From positions 11,745,076 through 11,809,075 of the forward strand of contig OX345637.1 of assembly GCA_947044365.1 (NCBI GenBank): a stretch of 64,000 bases of DNA, written 5' to 3'. Below are positions 34,441 through 45,811 of this stretch, in pieces. The first letter of the stretch is position 1. Each line of letters starts with the position of its first letter. This stretch comes from Petrosia ficiformis (Eukaryota; Porifera; Demospongiae; Haplosclerida; Petrosiidae). The notes under the pieces are model-generated. The model saw only the letters and a list, made by a program, of their open reading frames with translations. It was not told the origin of the DNA and did not search any database. Made by a program: the position numbers and the translations under genes.

Positions 34441-36609
34441 ATGAGCCTTCATAGCATAATCAGGAAACGAAGTAGCTATCTTAACTTTCTATTCAAAGAA
34501 GGACTTGTGGAGTATGCTACCAACCTTTGGAGCCGTGAAATTATTACTGATGCTGTGAAAGAAAACGTTTTAGACACAACTAAAGGTGGAATAGAAGAAA
34601 GAGCTAGTAGTCTATTCACAGCTTTGTACAATGCAGTCAAAGTAGCAGATCCTGTTAAGCAGGGTATATATTTGATACGTCTAGTAGGCATTTTAGAGGA
34701 TGTAGGTGGAACTCAAATAGGAGCAGTACTGAGAGGAGATCTTGCTGAATTAGATATTAACATTCCATCCAAAATCAAGCGCTCTGTTTTTGCATCTGGT
34801 CATAAGGAGTATCATTTGGAGAGAGATGATAGAGAATTATGTAAGAAAGTAGTGAGGCTATTGTGCATGGTATTGGAGTCACATCATCATAGACTCTTAA
34901 AAGCTCTTAAAGGTGATCCATTATTAGCTGATTTTACAAGCAAAATGTTGAAAAAGGGATTGATTTCCAAGCCTATAAAATCAGATAGTTTTGATGAAAT
35001 CATGGCAAACTTTCAAGCTCGTTGGGAATTAGTAAATTTAAAGAAATTGGAAAGACAGTGTCTTGATTTCTTAGATATTCTCAGAGACTTAGGGGGCTCT
35101 TGTGGAATGGCAGCAGATGTTTTAGAGAGTGATTGGACCAAAAACGTGGAAGAAGAAATTAAGGAAACGTTTTTACGTAGGAAAAGATTTCAGAAGTCAC
35201 ATTCTACTCCACAAAATGATTCTGAAACACCAGTAATATATCAGATCCGGAATGCTTACTCTGAAACTGATCTTCTCCAATTATCCATAGATAATCAGCA
35301 ATTTGATAATGAGAGCCAGTGTGTCCATGATGCAAATGATAGCATTCATGGTAGAAAAAGTTTAGAGTCTGTCCCAGAAGAGACAGTTCCAACAGATTCC
35401 AAATATACTGACTACTGTCAGCATGGAGAAGAAGAGCAAGATCTAGTGAGCAATGGATCCCCACATTTTACTACATCATCTGCAAGACCCATGAATTTAA
35501 ATGATCCCCACAACCCAATAGTACCTGGAAGAGACCAAAAACAATCCTTGACATTATCCTTTCCAATGCATCATGAAGATTCTGGTGTTGCTTTGTCTAT
35601 GCATACCTCGCACAATACCAGTGCTAGCAATCTTTCTACTTTACAGTCACCTCCTGAATCCCAAACTCCATATCAGGAGGAAAGTTTAGACCAAACTCAG
35701 AATTTGTCTGGTATAAGAAAGAGAATTTTTGCTCCTACACAAGCCACTCACATTCGACAATCTCAATCAGGACCGAGTGACACAGCATACCTACAAAGCC
35801 AACCATTTAGCAGTACTCATTCATCAGACTTGTTCATTCAGTCTTTGAAGGAAGATAAGAAAAAACTTGAGGTAGAAAAGACTGAAGCTATTACGATATT
35901 AAGGAAAAAATATGAACAAGATATTATAGAGCTAAAACAAAAAGTAAAGGAACTTGAACAAAAACGAGAATCTGAAAGAAAAAAATTTGAATTTGAACGA
36001 AAAAATCTAGAAAAGCATAAAGAAGAGACAAAAAATCAAGAGAGAAAGCTCAAAGAGCAGCAAGAAAAACAAGATCTGAGGGAGGAGAGTTTGAAAGATA
36101 AGGATGTGGATCTCCAGTCACAAAAACTGCAACTAATAGTTGATCAAAATGAGTTCCATGCTCAGAAAAACGAGCTTTCAAAACAGAGAAAAAATGTAGA
36201 GGATAGAGAAGAAAAACTAAAGGGAATTGAGCAAAAAAATGTAAAGGATAGAGAAGAAAAACTAAAGGAAATTGAGCAAAGGGAAAAAGAGGTTTCTTCA
36301 CGAGAGCAACGATTATTACAAGCAGATAAAAGAAACTTTCAAAAACACAAAAAGGAAGAAAAAAAAAAAACAAAAGATTTACATGAGGAAAACAAAAATC
36401 TTGTACAACAGAAAACTCAAATAGAGAAAGAAAATAAAATATTGAAAAAAGAGAAAAGCAAACTGCAAAGTAAATTAAATGAACAAGATGAGAAATTGCA
36501 AAAACAAGAAAGAAATGGCAAAATTATTTTAATAATGTTCATCATAGCATCTTTCTTACTATCAATTTTGTCTGCTTTAATAATCCTATTTTTTGCTGTT
36601 ATTAAGTGA
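34441..36609 (+). CDS. A1: two death-fold domains, coiled coil and tail anchor
   Basis: An intact single-exon gene of 722 codons from MSLHSIIRKRSS (aligned with the start of B1). Domain D1 (~5-95) has WSREIITDAVKENVLD, KGGIEERASSLFTAL and GILEDVGGTQIG. D2 (~125-240) has LLADFTSKMLKKGLIS, DEIMANFQ and LDILRDLGGS..MAADVLES. A Ser/Thr-rich linker contains STPQNDSE and HSSDLFIQ. A Lys/Glu-rich coiled coil (~460-690) follows, with internally repeated DREEKLKEIEQ units, then the anchor IILIMFIIASFLLSILSALI (~697-718). D1 and D2 fit the helical CARD/death pattern but family assignment needs profiles. A membrane-anchored oligomerising adaptor is inferred. Its near twin is B1. Confidence 0.85.
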   Translation: MSLHSIIRKRSSYLNFLFKEGLVEYATNLWSREIITDAVKENVLDTTKGGIEERASSLFTALYNAVKVADPVKQGIYLIRLVGILEDVGGTQIGAVLRGDLAELDINIPSKIKRSVFASGHKEYHLERDDRELCKKVVRLLCMVLESHHHRLLKALKGDPLLADFTSKMLKKGLISKPIKSDSFDEIMANFQARWELVNLKKLERQCLDFLDILRDLGGSCGMAADVLESDWTKNVEEEIKETFLRRKRFQKSHSTPQNDSETPVIYQIRNAYSETDLLQLSIDNQQFDNESQCVHDANDSIHGRKSLESVPEETVPTDSKYTDYCQHGEEEQDLVSNGSPHFTTSSARPMNLNDPHNPIVPGRDQKQSLTLSFPMHHEDSGVALSMHTSHNTSASNLSTLQSPPESQTPYQEESLDQTQNLSGIRKRIFAPTQATHIRQSQSGPSDTAYLQSQPFSSTHSSDLFIQSLKEDKKKLEVEKTEAITILRKKYEQDIIELKQKVKELEQKRESERKKFEFERKNLEKHKEETKNQERKLKEQQEKQDLREESLKDKDVDLQSQKLQLIVDQNEFHAQKNELSKQRKNVEDREEKLKGIEQKNVKDREEKLKEIEQREKEVSSREQRLLQADKRNFQKHKKEEKKKTKDLHEENKNLVQQKTQIEKENKILKKEKSKLQSKLNEQDEKLQKQERNGKIILIMFIIASFLLSILSALIILFFAVIK

Positions 36610-37440
36610 AATTATTAGAATCGTTTTTAAAGATATTTTTAAATGAATATATTATAGTTTGTATACTGGATTTATAAACAAAACTTGTCTTTGTTATAAT
36701 TATACTACTTTTAATATATAGTTTGACTGTTATATAATTATATCATAGATTGCATATAGACTACATAGTCTATACAATCTATGATAGTTATTATAATTAT
36801 GTCTTGCTGTTAACGATAATTCACTTTATCACTTGCCATCAATGAGCTGTATACACTCCGACACTATATATACAAACTAGGTAGTGGTGTGATTTTTTCA
36901 ATTAAATCATGAATTCATTTTTTTTTTTTTTTAGTTGATGCAAATTATTTATTATTTTCGCATAAATTAAAATTAATGTGTAATAAAACTGTTTTTATGT
37001 AATAGCCTGAATTACAATAATTATTGTATTTAAAAGGCATTGATGACTCAAGTAAGAATTCATAATTTTGACAATCCATAAAATATGATTATTGTATGAC
37101 AGACAACAAGCTCATCAGTATAATGTTGAACATATTTGTATATATAGCAGAGCTCTCAACCTCTTAACATTGAAATGAGTGACAACACAATTCAAAATGA
37201 GCGAGAGTGCTATAGTTATGAGTGAGATGTGTCTTTACTCAATCTCATTACATAATAACAACTAATAACTGCCATATAACTGAATGTTAATCTACTATGT
37301 GCTTTGTTGTATTCCATAGTTGCCCTTTAGCAGCCTGTAAAAAAAAAAGCTTTTCTGAAATTTGATTTTATAAGTTGAAGCACCACCAAACTTCCTAATG
37401 ACAGAATTGGAACCACAAGTCAATCAAACCTGATCGCATG
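36610..37440. other. A1 3' flank, no gene
   Basis: AT-rich. It contains an imperfect palindrome at about 36746-36785 (CATAGATTGCATATAGACTA and its near-inverse) and, just after it, AGTTATTATAATTATGTCTT, which is the unoccupied counterpart of the foldback insertion site in unit B. Confidence 0.7.
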
Positions 37441-38060
37441 ATCCATGTGTAAATGCATGCTTGAAAACTAGGTTGAAAGACAAGAAAATCTTTTTGGAAG
37501 AAACATTATTGTATTCTTGCATGCCTACTACTTAGATTGTACTAGTCTATGGTATATTCAATATTTTTTAAAATCACAACAAGGTACTCTTCAGAGTGCA
37601 TTGAAAGTACAGTTGTTAGTGTGCAAGTCCACCAAGTATAGCTTCCCTAGCCTAATGTTGAATAAAAAGGAAAGGTTTAATCAAGATCATCTTGATTTTA
37701 ACAAGATCATGAAAGTTCAGATACTATTTCTAAACCAGACTTAACCAGTTAACAGACTTTTGAAACCACTGTCTTAATTTAACCTTGATACTACAATATT
37801 GGAGGACCAGCTAGCACAGCTGCTAAGCAACTTGAAAGGGAATGGACCAAAGGATTTTTTAACGAAATGGAAATTATTATTGATTGTATTATCATAAAGA
37901 AACCACAACAGGCTCAACAGACAAAAGTCAACCAACAGAATCCACCTTCTTGCAATTATAGTATTCCTGGTTCACTGCATAAAAAACCTCCTTTCACTTG
38001 CCACCCTGATGTGCCAACTTTGTCCTTTGTGATTTAGCAGATAATAAGTTTCATTTAATG
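37440..38060 (+). pseudogene. Decayed copy of the 30992 gene, unit A
   Basis: From about 37670 the sequence matches the 30992 gene (TTTTAACAAGATCATGAAAG; GGAGGACCAGCTAGCACAGC; GTCAACCAACAGAATCCACC) with frameshifts and a stop at 38034. The 37440-37670 stretch matches 56130-56350 (AGGTTGAAAGACAAGAAA; AAAGTACAGTTGTT) and may be its older 5' part. Confidence 0.75.
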
Positions 38061-38266
38061 TATGACCAATAACTTAGGTTCAATGTTACTACTGCATTAT
38101 CATTATACTGATTAATAGTCAAATAGACTCTTATTAATATTCTTATAGGTAAGTATTTGTAACCAATGTCATCAAACTAGGAAGTGTTAATAAATAATTT
38201 TAATTTTCTTTTTCAAAATTACATAGCAAAATTTGTTTATTCAGAATGTGGAAACATTGTTGTAAT

Positions 38267-39805
38267 TTAATACAAAACAAACATAAATTTATGTATTGAC
38301 AATATAAAAATTAAAATAGGCACAACTAGTAAAATAACAACTAAGATGATTAGAACTGTCAAGTGATTTTTCTTTCTCTTTACTTTATCTTTTTCATCTT
38401 TTAGTTCTTGTTCTTTTGTTTTCAGTTCATTTCTTTTTTGGTCCAGTTGACTTCTAAGTAGGTTAAGTTTTTTCTTCTGGATTCCCAGATTAGTATATCG
38501 TTGATCTAGTTCTTCATCTTGTTTCTCCCAATGCATTTTACGCTTTTGATTTTTGTCATTACGTTTCTCTTCCCTCTGGTCTTGTTGTTTTTGACATTCT
38601 TCTAGCTGCTCCTCTTTCCTAAACAACAGTGTTTCACGTCTTCGCACATCTTTCTCTCTCTCATCCTGATCTCTTCTTTCCTTCGACAGTTCACTCACTT
38701 GCTTCTTTAGTTCGCGGTTCTCTCGTTTAAGCATGGATACAAATGCTTTTTCAGTTTTATCTTTCTTTTTTTCAAATCTTTCCTTTTCGGCTGCAAGTGT
38801 TTGGTTTTCGTCTTTCAAATGCTGAATATATTCAGAGCAGGACGAGTGAGCACTACTGATTGGTTGGCTGTTAGCTGATTTACTTTGTGATTCTGTTTGA
38901 ATAGTTGCTTGTTTTGGAGTAACAACTACTAATTCCATATCTTGTTCTAGCCTCTCCTCCTGAAATGAACCATGTGAAATTGCTGGAGGTGGCTGAAATG
39001 TTGAAGAGGAATCAGTGACGGGTATACTGTTATAATGAGAAGGTGTGGTGGTAACTGGATGTCCAGAATATTCAGACTGTAGTTGACTAAAGGTTAATGA
39101 TGAGGGCTGGTGTTTGTTTTGTCCAGGTACAAGTAAATTGGGAGGGCTACTTAAATTTATGGTGGATTTCTGAAGATCTTGTTCTTCTTCTCCATGCACG
39201 TAAAAATCTTCAGTTTTAAAGGAATCAGTTGAAACTGTCTCTTCTACCGAGTCTTAAAATACCTGATCCCTTTTGTCAATGTCAGAAGTAAAAGGCTGAG
39301 TTGAATCTGTCTCATGATGATTATGATGACTTTCCATGGATGTACCATGTGAATGGGTTTCAGAATATGATTTTCTGTTAATGTTTGGTCGAATGGCAAC
39401 AACATTTACTGGAGTAGAATGTGATTTCTTGTACATTTTCTGTCTACGAAGGAAAATTATATCTGTAAGTTGTTTTTCAACTTCTTTACTCCAGTCTTTC
39501 TCCAACTTCTTCCCTGCCTTTGCAGGAGCTCCTCTCATGTCACAGAGAGTATCCAGAAACTTAAAGCATTGCTCTTCCAAATCATACACACTGTCTGAAA
39601 ATCCCCAACCAGACTGAAATTCCTGCATTATCTGATCAAATCCCCCACTTTCTTTTACAGAGTGGGAAATTAATCCCTTAGCTAACATTCTGCTTGATAA
39701 ATCCGGTAATGAGTTTGTTAAAGTTCTTGAGAGTTTGTCTTGACATGACTCTAATACCATAGTCAATATCCTAACTACCTTCTCACACACCTCCTTCTGC
39801 TCCAT
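38267..39805 (-). pseudogene. A2: D2-type death-fold / coiled-coil / tail-anchored gene with one nonsense codon
   Basis: A single-exon frame starts MEQKEVCEKVVRILTMVLES and would run 512 codons, except for a TAA at 39256-39254 (GTATTTTAAGAC; the twin B2 has GTATTTTTAGAC). The same frame then continues to the end. The domain (~20-115) has LSSRMLAKGLISHSVK, FDQIMQEFQ and KFLDTLCDMRGAPAKAG. Linker, coiled coil (~300-480, RDQDEREKDVRRRETLL) and C-terminal anchor LTVLIILVVILLVVPILIFI follow. The lesion is a single substitution, so it may be recent, a polymorphism, or an assembly error. Divergent from A3 with 120 bp between starts. Confidence 0.8.
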
Positions 39806-39925
39806 GATTTACAGATTAATTAATTTTAATAATTAATAATTATTGTAGATCTAATTAGTATAATAATTATACGTATACCGATACACCTAGATAGAGGGTA
39901 CAGCAAAGGGCGTGTCTAACTGTCT
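39806..39925. promoter_or_regulatory. Divergent promoter of A2 and A3
   Basis: 120 bp between head-to-head starts. The shared CAGCAAAGGGCGTGTCTAAC is retained in unit B (49126-49192), where the interval has shrunk to 67 bp, so this GC-containing block is the likely common control element. Confidence 0.5.
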
Positions 39926-41698
39926 ATGACCAGTACTCCAGTTCCTAAGATGAACCCTGGAAGTCTCCACAACGTAATCAGGAAACAAAGCGACTCTCTT
40001 AACTTACTTTTCAAAGAGGCTCTTGTAGATTATACTAACAAACTTTGGAAGTACGAAATTATTACAGATACTGAGCATGGAAACGTTTTAGACACAGCTA
40101 AAGGTGGAAAGGAGGATAGAGCAACCAGTCTTTGCAAAGCATTGTATAATACAGTGAAAGTAGCAGAATTTCCAAAACAGAAAATACACATGACACATTT
40201 TTTAGACACTCTAGAAGATTTAGGTGGAACTGAAACAGCAGAAAAGATTAGGAAAGATCTTGCTGACTTGGGTATTCACATACTTCCCAGATACTCTGTT
40301 CCAGTATCTGATCATAAGAGCTTTCATTCAGAACCTGCTAATCCTGCTGTCATGGGTTTCGACCAAGGTATTGGTTATGAAGTCCCTTTTGTGAATGAAA
40401 GTCAAATTGGGAGGTCATCACAATCTACAATGCCTGTTAATCGTGGTCTTCCAACGACACCACTGAATTTAGTGCTTCCTATTTCCCAACATCCTCTGAA
40501 AAACAATTCTGCTCCTAATCTACTCCAATATGAAATTTTAACCGGTAAGACCAATGCACCTCAAAGACAGGTTCATCCATCACCACAAGGTTATCAAAAA
40601 TCCAAAGCAATGCAATTTCCATCCGAATCATTTCAAAAATTCCCAATCAGAGAGTCAACTGATGATTCAAACGGAAAAGCTGTTGAGACATTCCAAGGAT
40701 CTGGTGATCAAGCTCTTGATGTACATGTAGAGGAGTATCGAAAAGTAACAAGGAGAATAAGTAGTATTTCATCATCAGAAACTGACTTTGTACGTAATCA
40801 ATATATATATTTTCGTGATTTATGTCAACAGCAGCAGAAAGAGTTGACTTCTATATGGAAAATAGCAGCTGAACAACAAAAACTTGATGAAGAAAAACAG
40901 CGAGCAAATTTTTTTAAGCTATTTGAAGTAGAGAAACATCAAGAATTCAGAGATAGTAAGTTAAAGGAACAAGAAAAAATATTGCGAGAAGAAGAGAAAA
41001 GACTAAAAGAACAAGAACAACAGCAACATAGAAGACAAAAGGAAAAAGAGGATGCTTTATCAGAAAGGGAGAAACAACTGCAAGTCAAACAAAATCAACA
41101 ACAGCAAGAAAGTATAGCACTAACTAAAAAGAAAGTAACTTTACAAGAGCAAGAAAGACAACAAGAGCAAGAGACTAAGAGACTAACTAAAAGGGAAGAA
41201 AGTTTAGCCGAAAGAGAGCGAAAACTAGAAGAAAGAGTGAAGCAACAGGACAAAAGGGAAAAAGACACTAAGGTGATGTTAGCAGAACTAAAGAAACGAC
41301 TGGACCAGATAATCACAATACAACAGGAACAGAATGGAAAAGATCAGATTTTTTTGAAGCGAGAAAAAATATTAATTGATCAGTCCAGTAGTCAAGAGAA
41401 GAGAGAAAAACGCTTGGAAGAACGTGAAAATCGACTTGATGAACGAGTGAAACAATTTGATAAACAAAAAGGAGAACAAGAAAAACAACTGAAGCAAGAC
41501 AAACAGAAGTTAGACCAATATAAGAATGAACAAGATGAAAGAGACAAAAGACAAGAAGACAGAGACAGAAGACTTGCCAGTCAACTGAAGGAAAAACAGC
41601 TAGAAGGAAAAACATATATATATAGTTGGTTAATACAATTTTCATTGCTGATAGTGATACTAGTGTTATTAATTTATATATGTTTTAATGTACAGTAA
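39926..41698 (+). CDS. A3: D1-type death-fold / coiled-coil / tail-anchored protein
   Basis: An intact single-exon gene of 590 codons; the start at 39926 gives MTSTPVPKMNPG, and the Met at 39950 (MNPGSLHN) is the one conserved in B3. Domain D1 (~10-115) has WKYEIITDTEHGNVLD, KGGKEDRATSLCKAL and DTLEDLGGTETAEKI. A Ser/Pro/Asn linker is followed by a Gln-rich coiled coil (~300-550, KEQEQQQHRRQKEKEDALSE) and a terminal anchor FSLLIVILVLLIYICF. It lacks D2. Compared with B3 it has about 70 more coiled-coil residues. A membrane-tethered adaptor is inferred. Confidence 0.85.
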   Translation: MTSTPVPKMNPGSLHNVIRKQSDSLNLLFKEALVDYTNKLWKYEIITDTEHGNVLDTAKGGKEDRATSLCKALYNTVKVAEFPKQKIHMTHFLDTLEDLGGTETAEKIRKDLADLGIHILPRYSVPVSDHKSFHSEPANPAVMGFDQGIGYEVPFVNESQIGRSSQSTMPVNRGLPTTPLNLVLPISQHPLKNNSAPNLLQYEILTGKTNAPQRQVHPSPQGYQKSKAMQFPSESFQKFPIRESTDDSNGKAVETFQGSGDQALDVHVEEYRKVTRRISSISSSETDFVRNQYIYFRDLCQQQQKELTSIWKIAAEQQKLDEEKQRANFFKLFEVEKHQEFRDSKLKEQEKILREEEKRLKEQEQQQHRRQKEKEDALSEREKQLQVKQNQQQQESIALTKKKVTLQEQERQQEQETKRLTKREESLAERERKLEERVKQQDKREKDTKVMLAELKKRLDQIITIQQEQNGKDQIFLKREKILIDQSSSQEKREKRLEERENRLDERVKQFDKQKGEQEKQLKQDKQKLDQYKNEQDERDKRQEDRDRRLASQLKEKQLEGKTYIYSWLIQFSLLIVILVLLIYICFNVQ

Positions 41699-41872
41699 CT
41701 AGCTATATAGATTTTTAATTCATTATTCTACAGATAATGTTACTAGCATTATTTATGTTTTAATAATCATGTATAATATTATCTGAGTATTTTATATTCA
41801 TTTTTCAGTAAAATAAATGGTGATAAATATTGTTTTTAATGTAGATGTATATATATAGTAAATATGATTTTA

Positions 41873-41909
41873 AACAGGAGCTTACGAGCACCACTCATAA
41901 GCTCCTGTT
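41873..41909 (+). terminator. Stem-loop downstream of A3
   Basis: AACAGGAGCTTA and TAAGCTCCTGTT form a perfect 12-bp stem with a 13-nt loop, about 175 bp after the A3 stop. It is preserved exactly after B3 (50906-50942). It also marks the junction between the duplicated units. Whether it acts in 3'-end processing is unknown. Confidence 0.5.
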
Positions 41910-41919
41910 CATTTTAAAT

Positions 41920-43400
41920 GATCATGAAACATATTTTCTAGTACTAACATTAGAAATTATTATGTTAGTTGCTAAAATCACTAAAATTAATACTCTCAAT
42001 TAAAAATGTAGATATTTAGATGAAAAGAAGATAATATGCTTGAAGAGTGTTACCCCTAAACTATTATGTACTACATTAACATGTAGACTACTGAAATTAG
42101 CAGCTGTTACCGAACCAAATTCAATTATTTGATAATCCACTCGTAACCCCTGTGAAAAGTTATATATAGTAACTCCCTCCATAAGCGAACATTATAAAGG
42201 TCATTTATGTTCACCATGACTTCACAAACCTGTTTCATAACTTTGAACCAACAAGCTGTTTACCCGCTTCATCATTTTCATATAATTATCCTTTTTCTTT
42301 TTTGTATATATCAAATTTCAATCCATTATTGAGTTACAGTATGATCCATGTATTAAGTAAATCATATATAAAGTCATCATAACTAAAATTTGTGGTGACT
42401 GTGAATGTGAACAGACTTTAGATCATTCATCAGTCTTAGTCTATTGGAATAGTATAATGTAATAATCATAGTAATCTTACTGCTGTATTATATAGTGATG
42501 TTCCATCAGATACTCTGCTAACACTAGCAAATACTATTCTTTTAGTTTTTTCCTGTCTCAGTGTGGTAGTAGATGGAACAAGCCTTTTTTCTCTCTTCAA
42601 CATGAATATCATGAACCTTTTCCTTAATTATTTCATTATCACTTTATGCTTTATGATCATTACCATAACCTACAGACAATCTATCAGTAGTAATAATGTG
42701 AAATAACATCAAAATAATGATATGTTTATTGTATATAATATCGTAGTGCCTAAAATAACGTTTGAAATACTAGTCATACATCTTAGATGTATATGTATCG
42801 ATAATTTGTACATGTCAATCAGTGAATGATACAAGGTTCAGACATAGTTCAGATAGTGGCCACTCTAAAGATTTGATACTAGCCAAAATAATTTAAGGTA
42901 GCTAACGTTAATTAACATGCTATTTTAGGTACTGTAATATAGTCTGCATAGCCAGACTTTTGTAGAAATACAAGAGGGTTTATAGACATATATATACAAT
43001 CGTTTATACTTAGTGTAACTATGTTTGCAGCCCAACCAGAATGCAGGAAAGATGTCATGTGATCATTGTGGAATGTTCCCATCGCATTATTATCACTATT
43101 CACAATGCAGTTATGTAATGACATTCACGATGTGATTACATAACTATTTAAATTCCTCCAGTACGAACGATAGTAAATGTATGTTCTCAGACCCTCCAAT
43201 AATTTAATTCTGCTAGATATAATATTGGTATCAATACAGTGAATTCTAACATACATCAACTTACAAAGCATGACATATATACATGTGTAGATAGCTACAG
43301 TACGTGTACCATTTTGTGCGTGTATGTACATGTACTATAATTAATAAGTTGGACATAGGCTTATGATGCCACAACCAATAATTTCAGTATTTGATCCTAA
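41920..43400 (-). pseudogene. Decayed PSMD9 copy, unit B
   Basis: Exon-4-like GLRVDYQIIEFGSVTAANF then NVVHNSLG at about 42150-42049, and an eroded exon-3-like block near 42690-42480 with frame damage. A family-2 MITE lies at 42197-42420, at the position of the one in the intact PSMD9. Order and spacing follow the intact gene. Confidence 0.75.
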
Positions 43401-43551
43401 TCCCTAATTTTTATTTTTATTATTAATTTTTAAAAACAGGTCTTTTTATAGTTATTAATGATTATTAATTTTATTAATGATTATTAATTTTATCTTATTT
43501 ACCGTATCCTATATAATTATGAGTGACAGTTAATTAAACGGCGAGCTCGAG

Positions 43552-45616
43552 ATGAGCCTTCATAGCATAATCAAGAAATGGAGTAGCTATCTTACCTTTC
43601 TATTCAAAGAAGGACTTGTGGAGTATGCCACCAACCTTTGGAGCCATGAAATTATTACTGATGCAGTGAAAGAAAACGTTTTAGACACAAGTAAAGGTGG
43701 AAAAGAAGAAAGAGCAAGTAGTCTTTTCACAGCTTTGTACAATGCAGTCAAAGTAGCAGAACCTACTAAACAGACTATACATATGATCCGTCTAGTAGGC
43801 ATTTTAGAGGATGTAGGTGGAACTCAAATAGGAGAAGTACTGAGGGAAGATCTTGCTGAATTCGATATTCACATTCCATCCAAAATCAAGCGCTCTGTTT
43901 TTGCATCTAAACATAAGAAGTATCATTCTGAAACTACTTATGTGAATGAATGTCAAATGGGTATGGTAGAGGAGAGAGAATTATGTAAGAAAGTAGTGAG
44001 GCTATTGTGTATGGTATTGGAGTCACATCATCATAGACTCTTAAAAGCTCTTGAAGGTGATCTGTTATTAACTGAGTTTACAAGCAAAATGTTTGAAAAG
44101 GGATTGATTTCCAAGCCTATAAAATCAGGTAGTTTTGATGAAATTATGGCAGACTTTCAAGCTCGTTGGGAGTTAGTAAATTTAAAGAAATTGGAAAAAC
44201 AGTGTCTTGATTTCTTAGATATTCTCAGAGACTTAGGGGGCTCTTGCAAAATGGCAGCAGATGATTTAGAGAGTGATTGGACCAAGAACGTGGAAGAAGA
44301 AATTAAGGAAACGTTTTTACGTAGGAAAAGATTTCAGAAGTCACATTCGACTCCACAAAATGATTCTAAAAAACCAGTAATCTACCGGTTCCGGAATGCT
44401 TACTCTGAATCTGATCTTCCTCACTTATCAATAGATAATCAGCAATTTGATAATGAGAGCCTGCATGTACGTGACGCAAATGATAGCATCCATGGTAGAA
44501 AAAGCTTAGAGTCTGTGCCAGAAGAGACAGTTTCAACAGATTCCAAATATACTGACAACTATTGTCAGCATGGAGAAGAAGAGCAAGATCTAGTGAGCAA
44601 TGAATCCCCCACATTTTACTACATCATCTGCAAGACCCACGAATTTGAATGATCCCCACAACCCAATAGTACCTGGAAGAGACCAAAAACAATCCTCAAC
44701 ATTGTCCTTTCCAATGCGTCATGAAGATTCTGGTGTTGCTTTGTCTAGGCATACCTCGCAGACAACCAGTTCTAACAATCTTTCTACTTTGCAGTCACCT
44801 TCTGAATCTCAAACTCCATATCAGGAAGTAAGTTTAGACCAAACTCAGAATTTGTCTGCTATAAGAAAGAGATTTGTTGCTCCCACACAAGCCATTCACA
44901 TTCGACAATCTCAATCAGGACCAAGTGACACAGCATACCTACAAAGCCAACCATTTAGCAGTACTCATTCATCAGACTTGTTCATGTTTATTCAGTCTTT
45001 GAAGGAAGATAAGAAAAAGCTTGAAGAAGAAAAGACTGAAGCTATTACAATATTAAGGAAAAAATATGAACAAGATATTATAGAGCTAAAACAAAGAGTA
45101 AAGGAACTTGAACAAAAACTAGAATTTGAAAGAAAAAAAATTGAATTTGAACGAAAGAATCTGGAAAAGCATAAAGAAGAGACAAAAAATCAAGAGAGAA
45201 AGCTCAAAGAGCAGCAAGAAAAACAAGATCTGAGGGAGGAGAGTTTGAAAGAAAAGGATGTGGATCTCCAGTCACAAAAACTGCAACTAATAGTTGATCA
45301 AAATGAGTTCCATGCTCAGAAAAATGAGTTAAAAAAAACAAAAGGACAAAAAAATTTGCATGAGGAAAACAGAAATCTTGTTCAACAGAAAACTCAAATG
45401 GAGGAAGAAAATAAAATATCGAAAAAAGAGAACAGCAAACAAAGAAGCGAACTGCAAAATACAATTAGCACCCAACAAAGTAAATTAAATGAACAAGATG
45501 AGAAATTGCAAAAACAAGAAAGAAATGGCAAAATTATTTTAATAATGTTCATCATAGCATCTTTCTTACTATTATTTTTGTCTGCTTTAATAATCCTATT
45601 TTTTGCTGTTAATTAA
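43552..45616 (+). pseudogene. B1: twin of A1 with a one-base frameshift
   Basis: Near-identical to A1 from MSLHSIIKKWSS through D1 and D2 into the linker. A run of five C at 44606-44610 (four in A1) shifts the frame and stops at 44652; the downstream frame (44600-45616) carries the linker, coiled coil and anchor (IILIMFIIASFLLLFLSALI). The coiled coil also lacks about 60 residues present in A1. A homopolymer indel may be a sequencing error, so B1 may be functional. Confidence 0.75.
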
Positions 45617-45765
45617 TAAGTGAAATTATTAGAATCATTTTTAAAGATATTTTATACGAATATATCGTATACTGGATTTATAAATAAAACCTGTCTTTGT
45701 TATAATTATACTACTTTTATTAAAATATAAAATTATAGTTTGACTGTTATAAAATTAGATCATAG

Positions 45766-45802
45766 ATTGCATAGACTACATAGTCTATGCAATCTATGAT
45801 AA
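45766..45802. repeat. Perfect palindrome 3' of B1
   Basis: CATAGATTGCATAGACTA and its exact inverse. The paralogous position after A1 (36746-36785) is an imperfect version. Confidence 0.8.
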
Positions 45803-45811
45803 TTATTATTA

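Noticed and set aside
34423..34441. Start of A1 at an upstream TTG
   Set aside because: The ATG at 34441 matches the start of B1 and is a standard codon; the upstream codons are outside the conserved domain.
36050..36373. Antisense frames over coiled-coil genes (e.g. Phe/Leu-rich)
   Set aside because: Shadows of Lys/Glu-rich coding sequence on the other strand.
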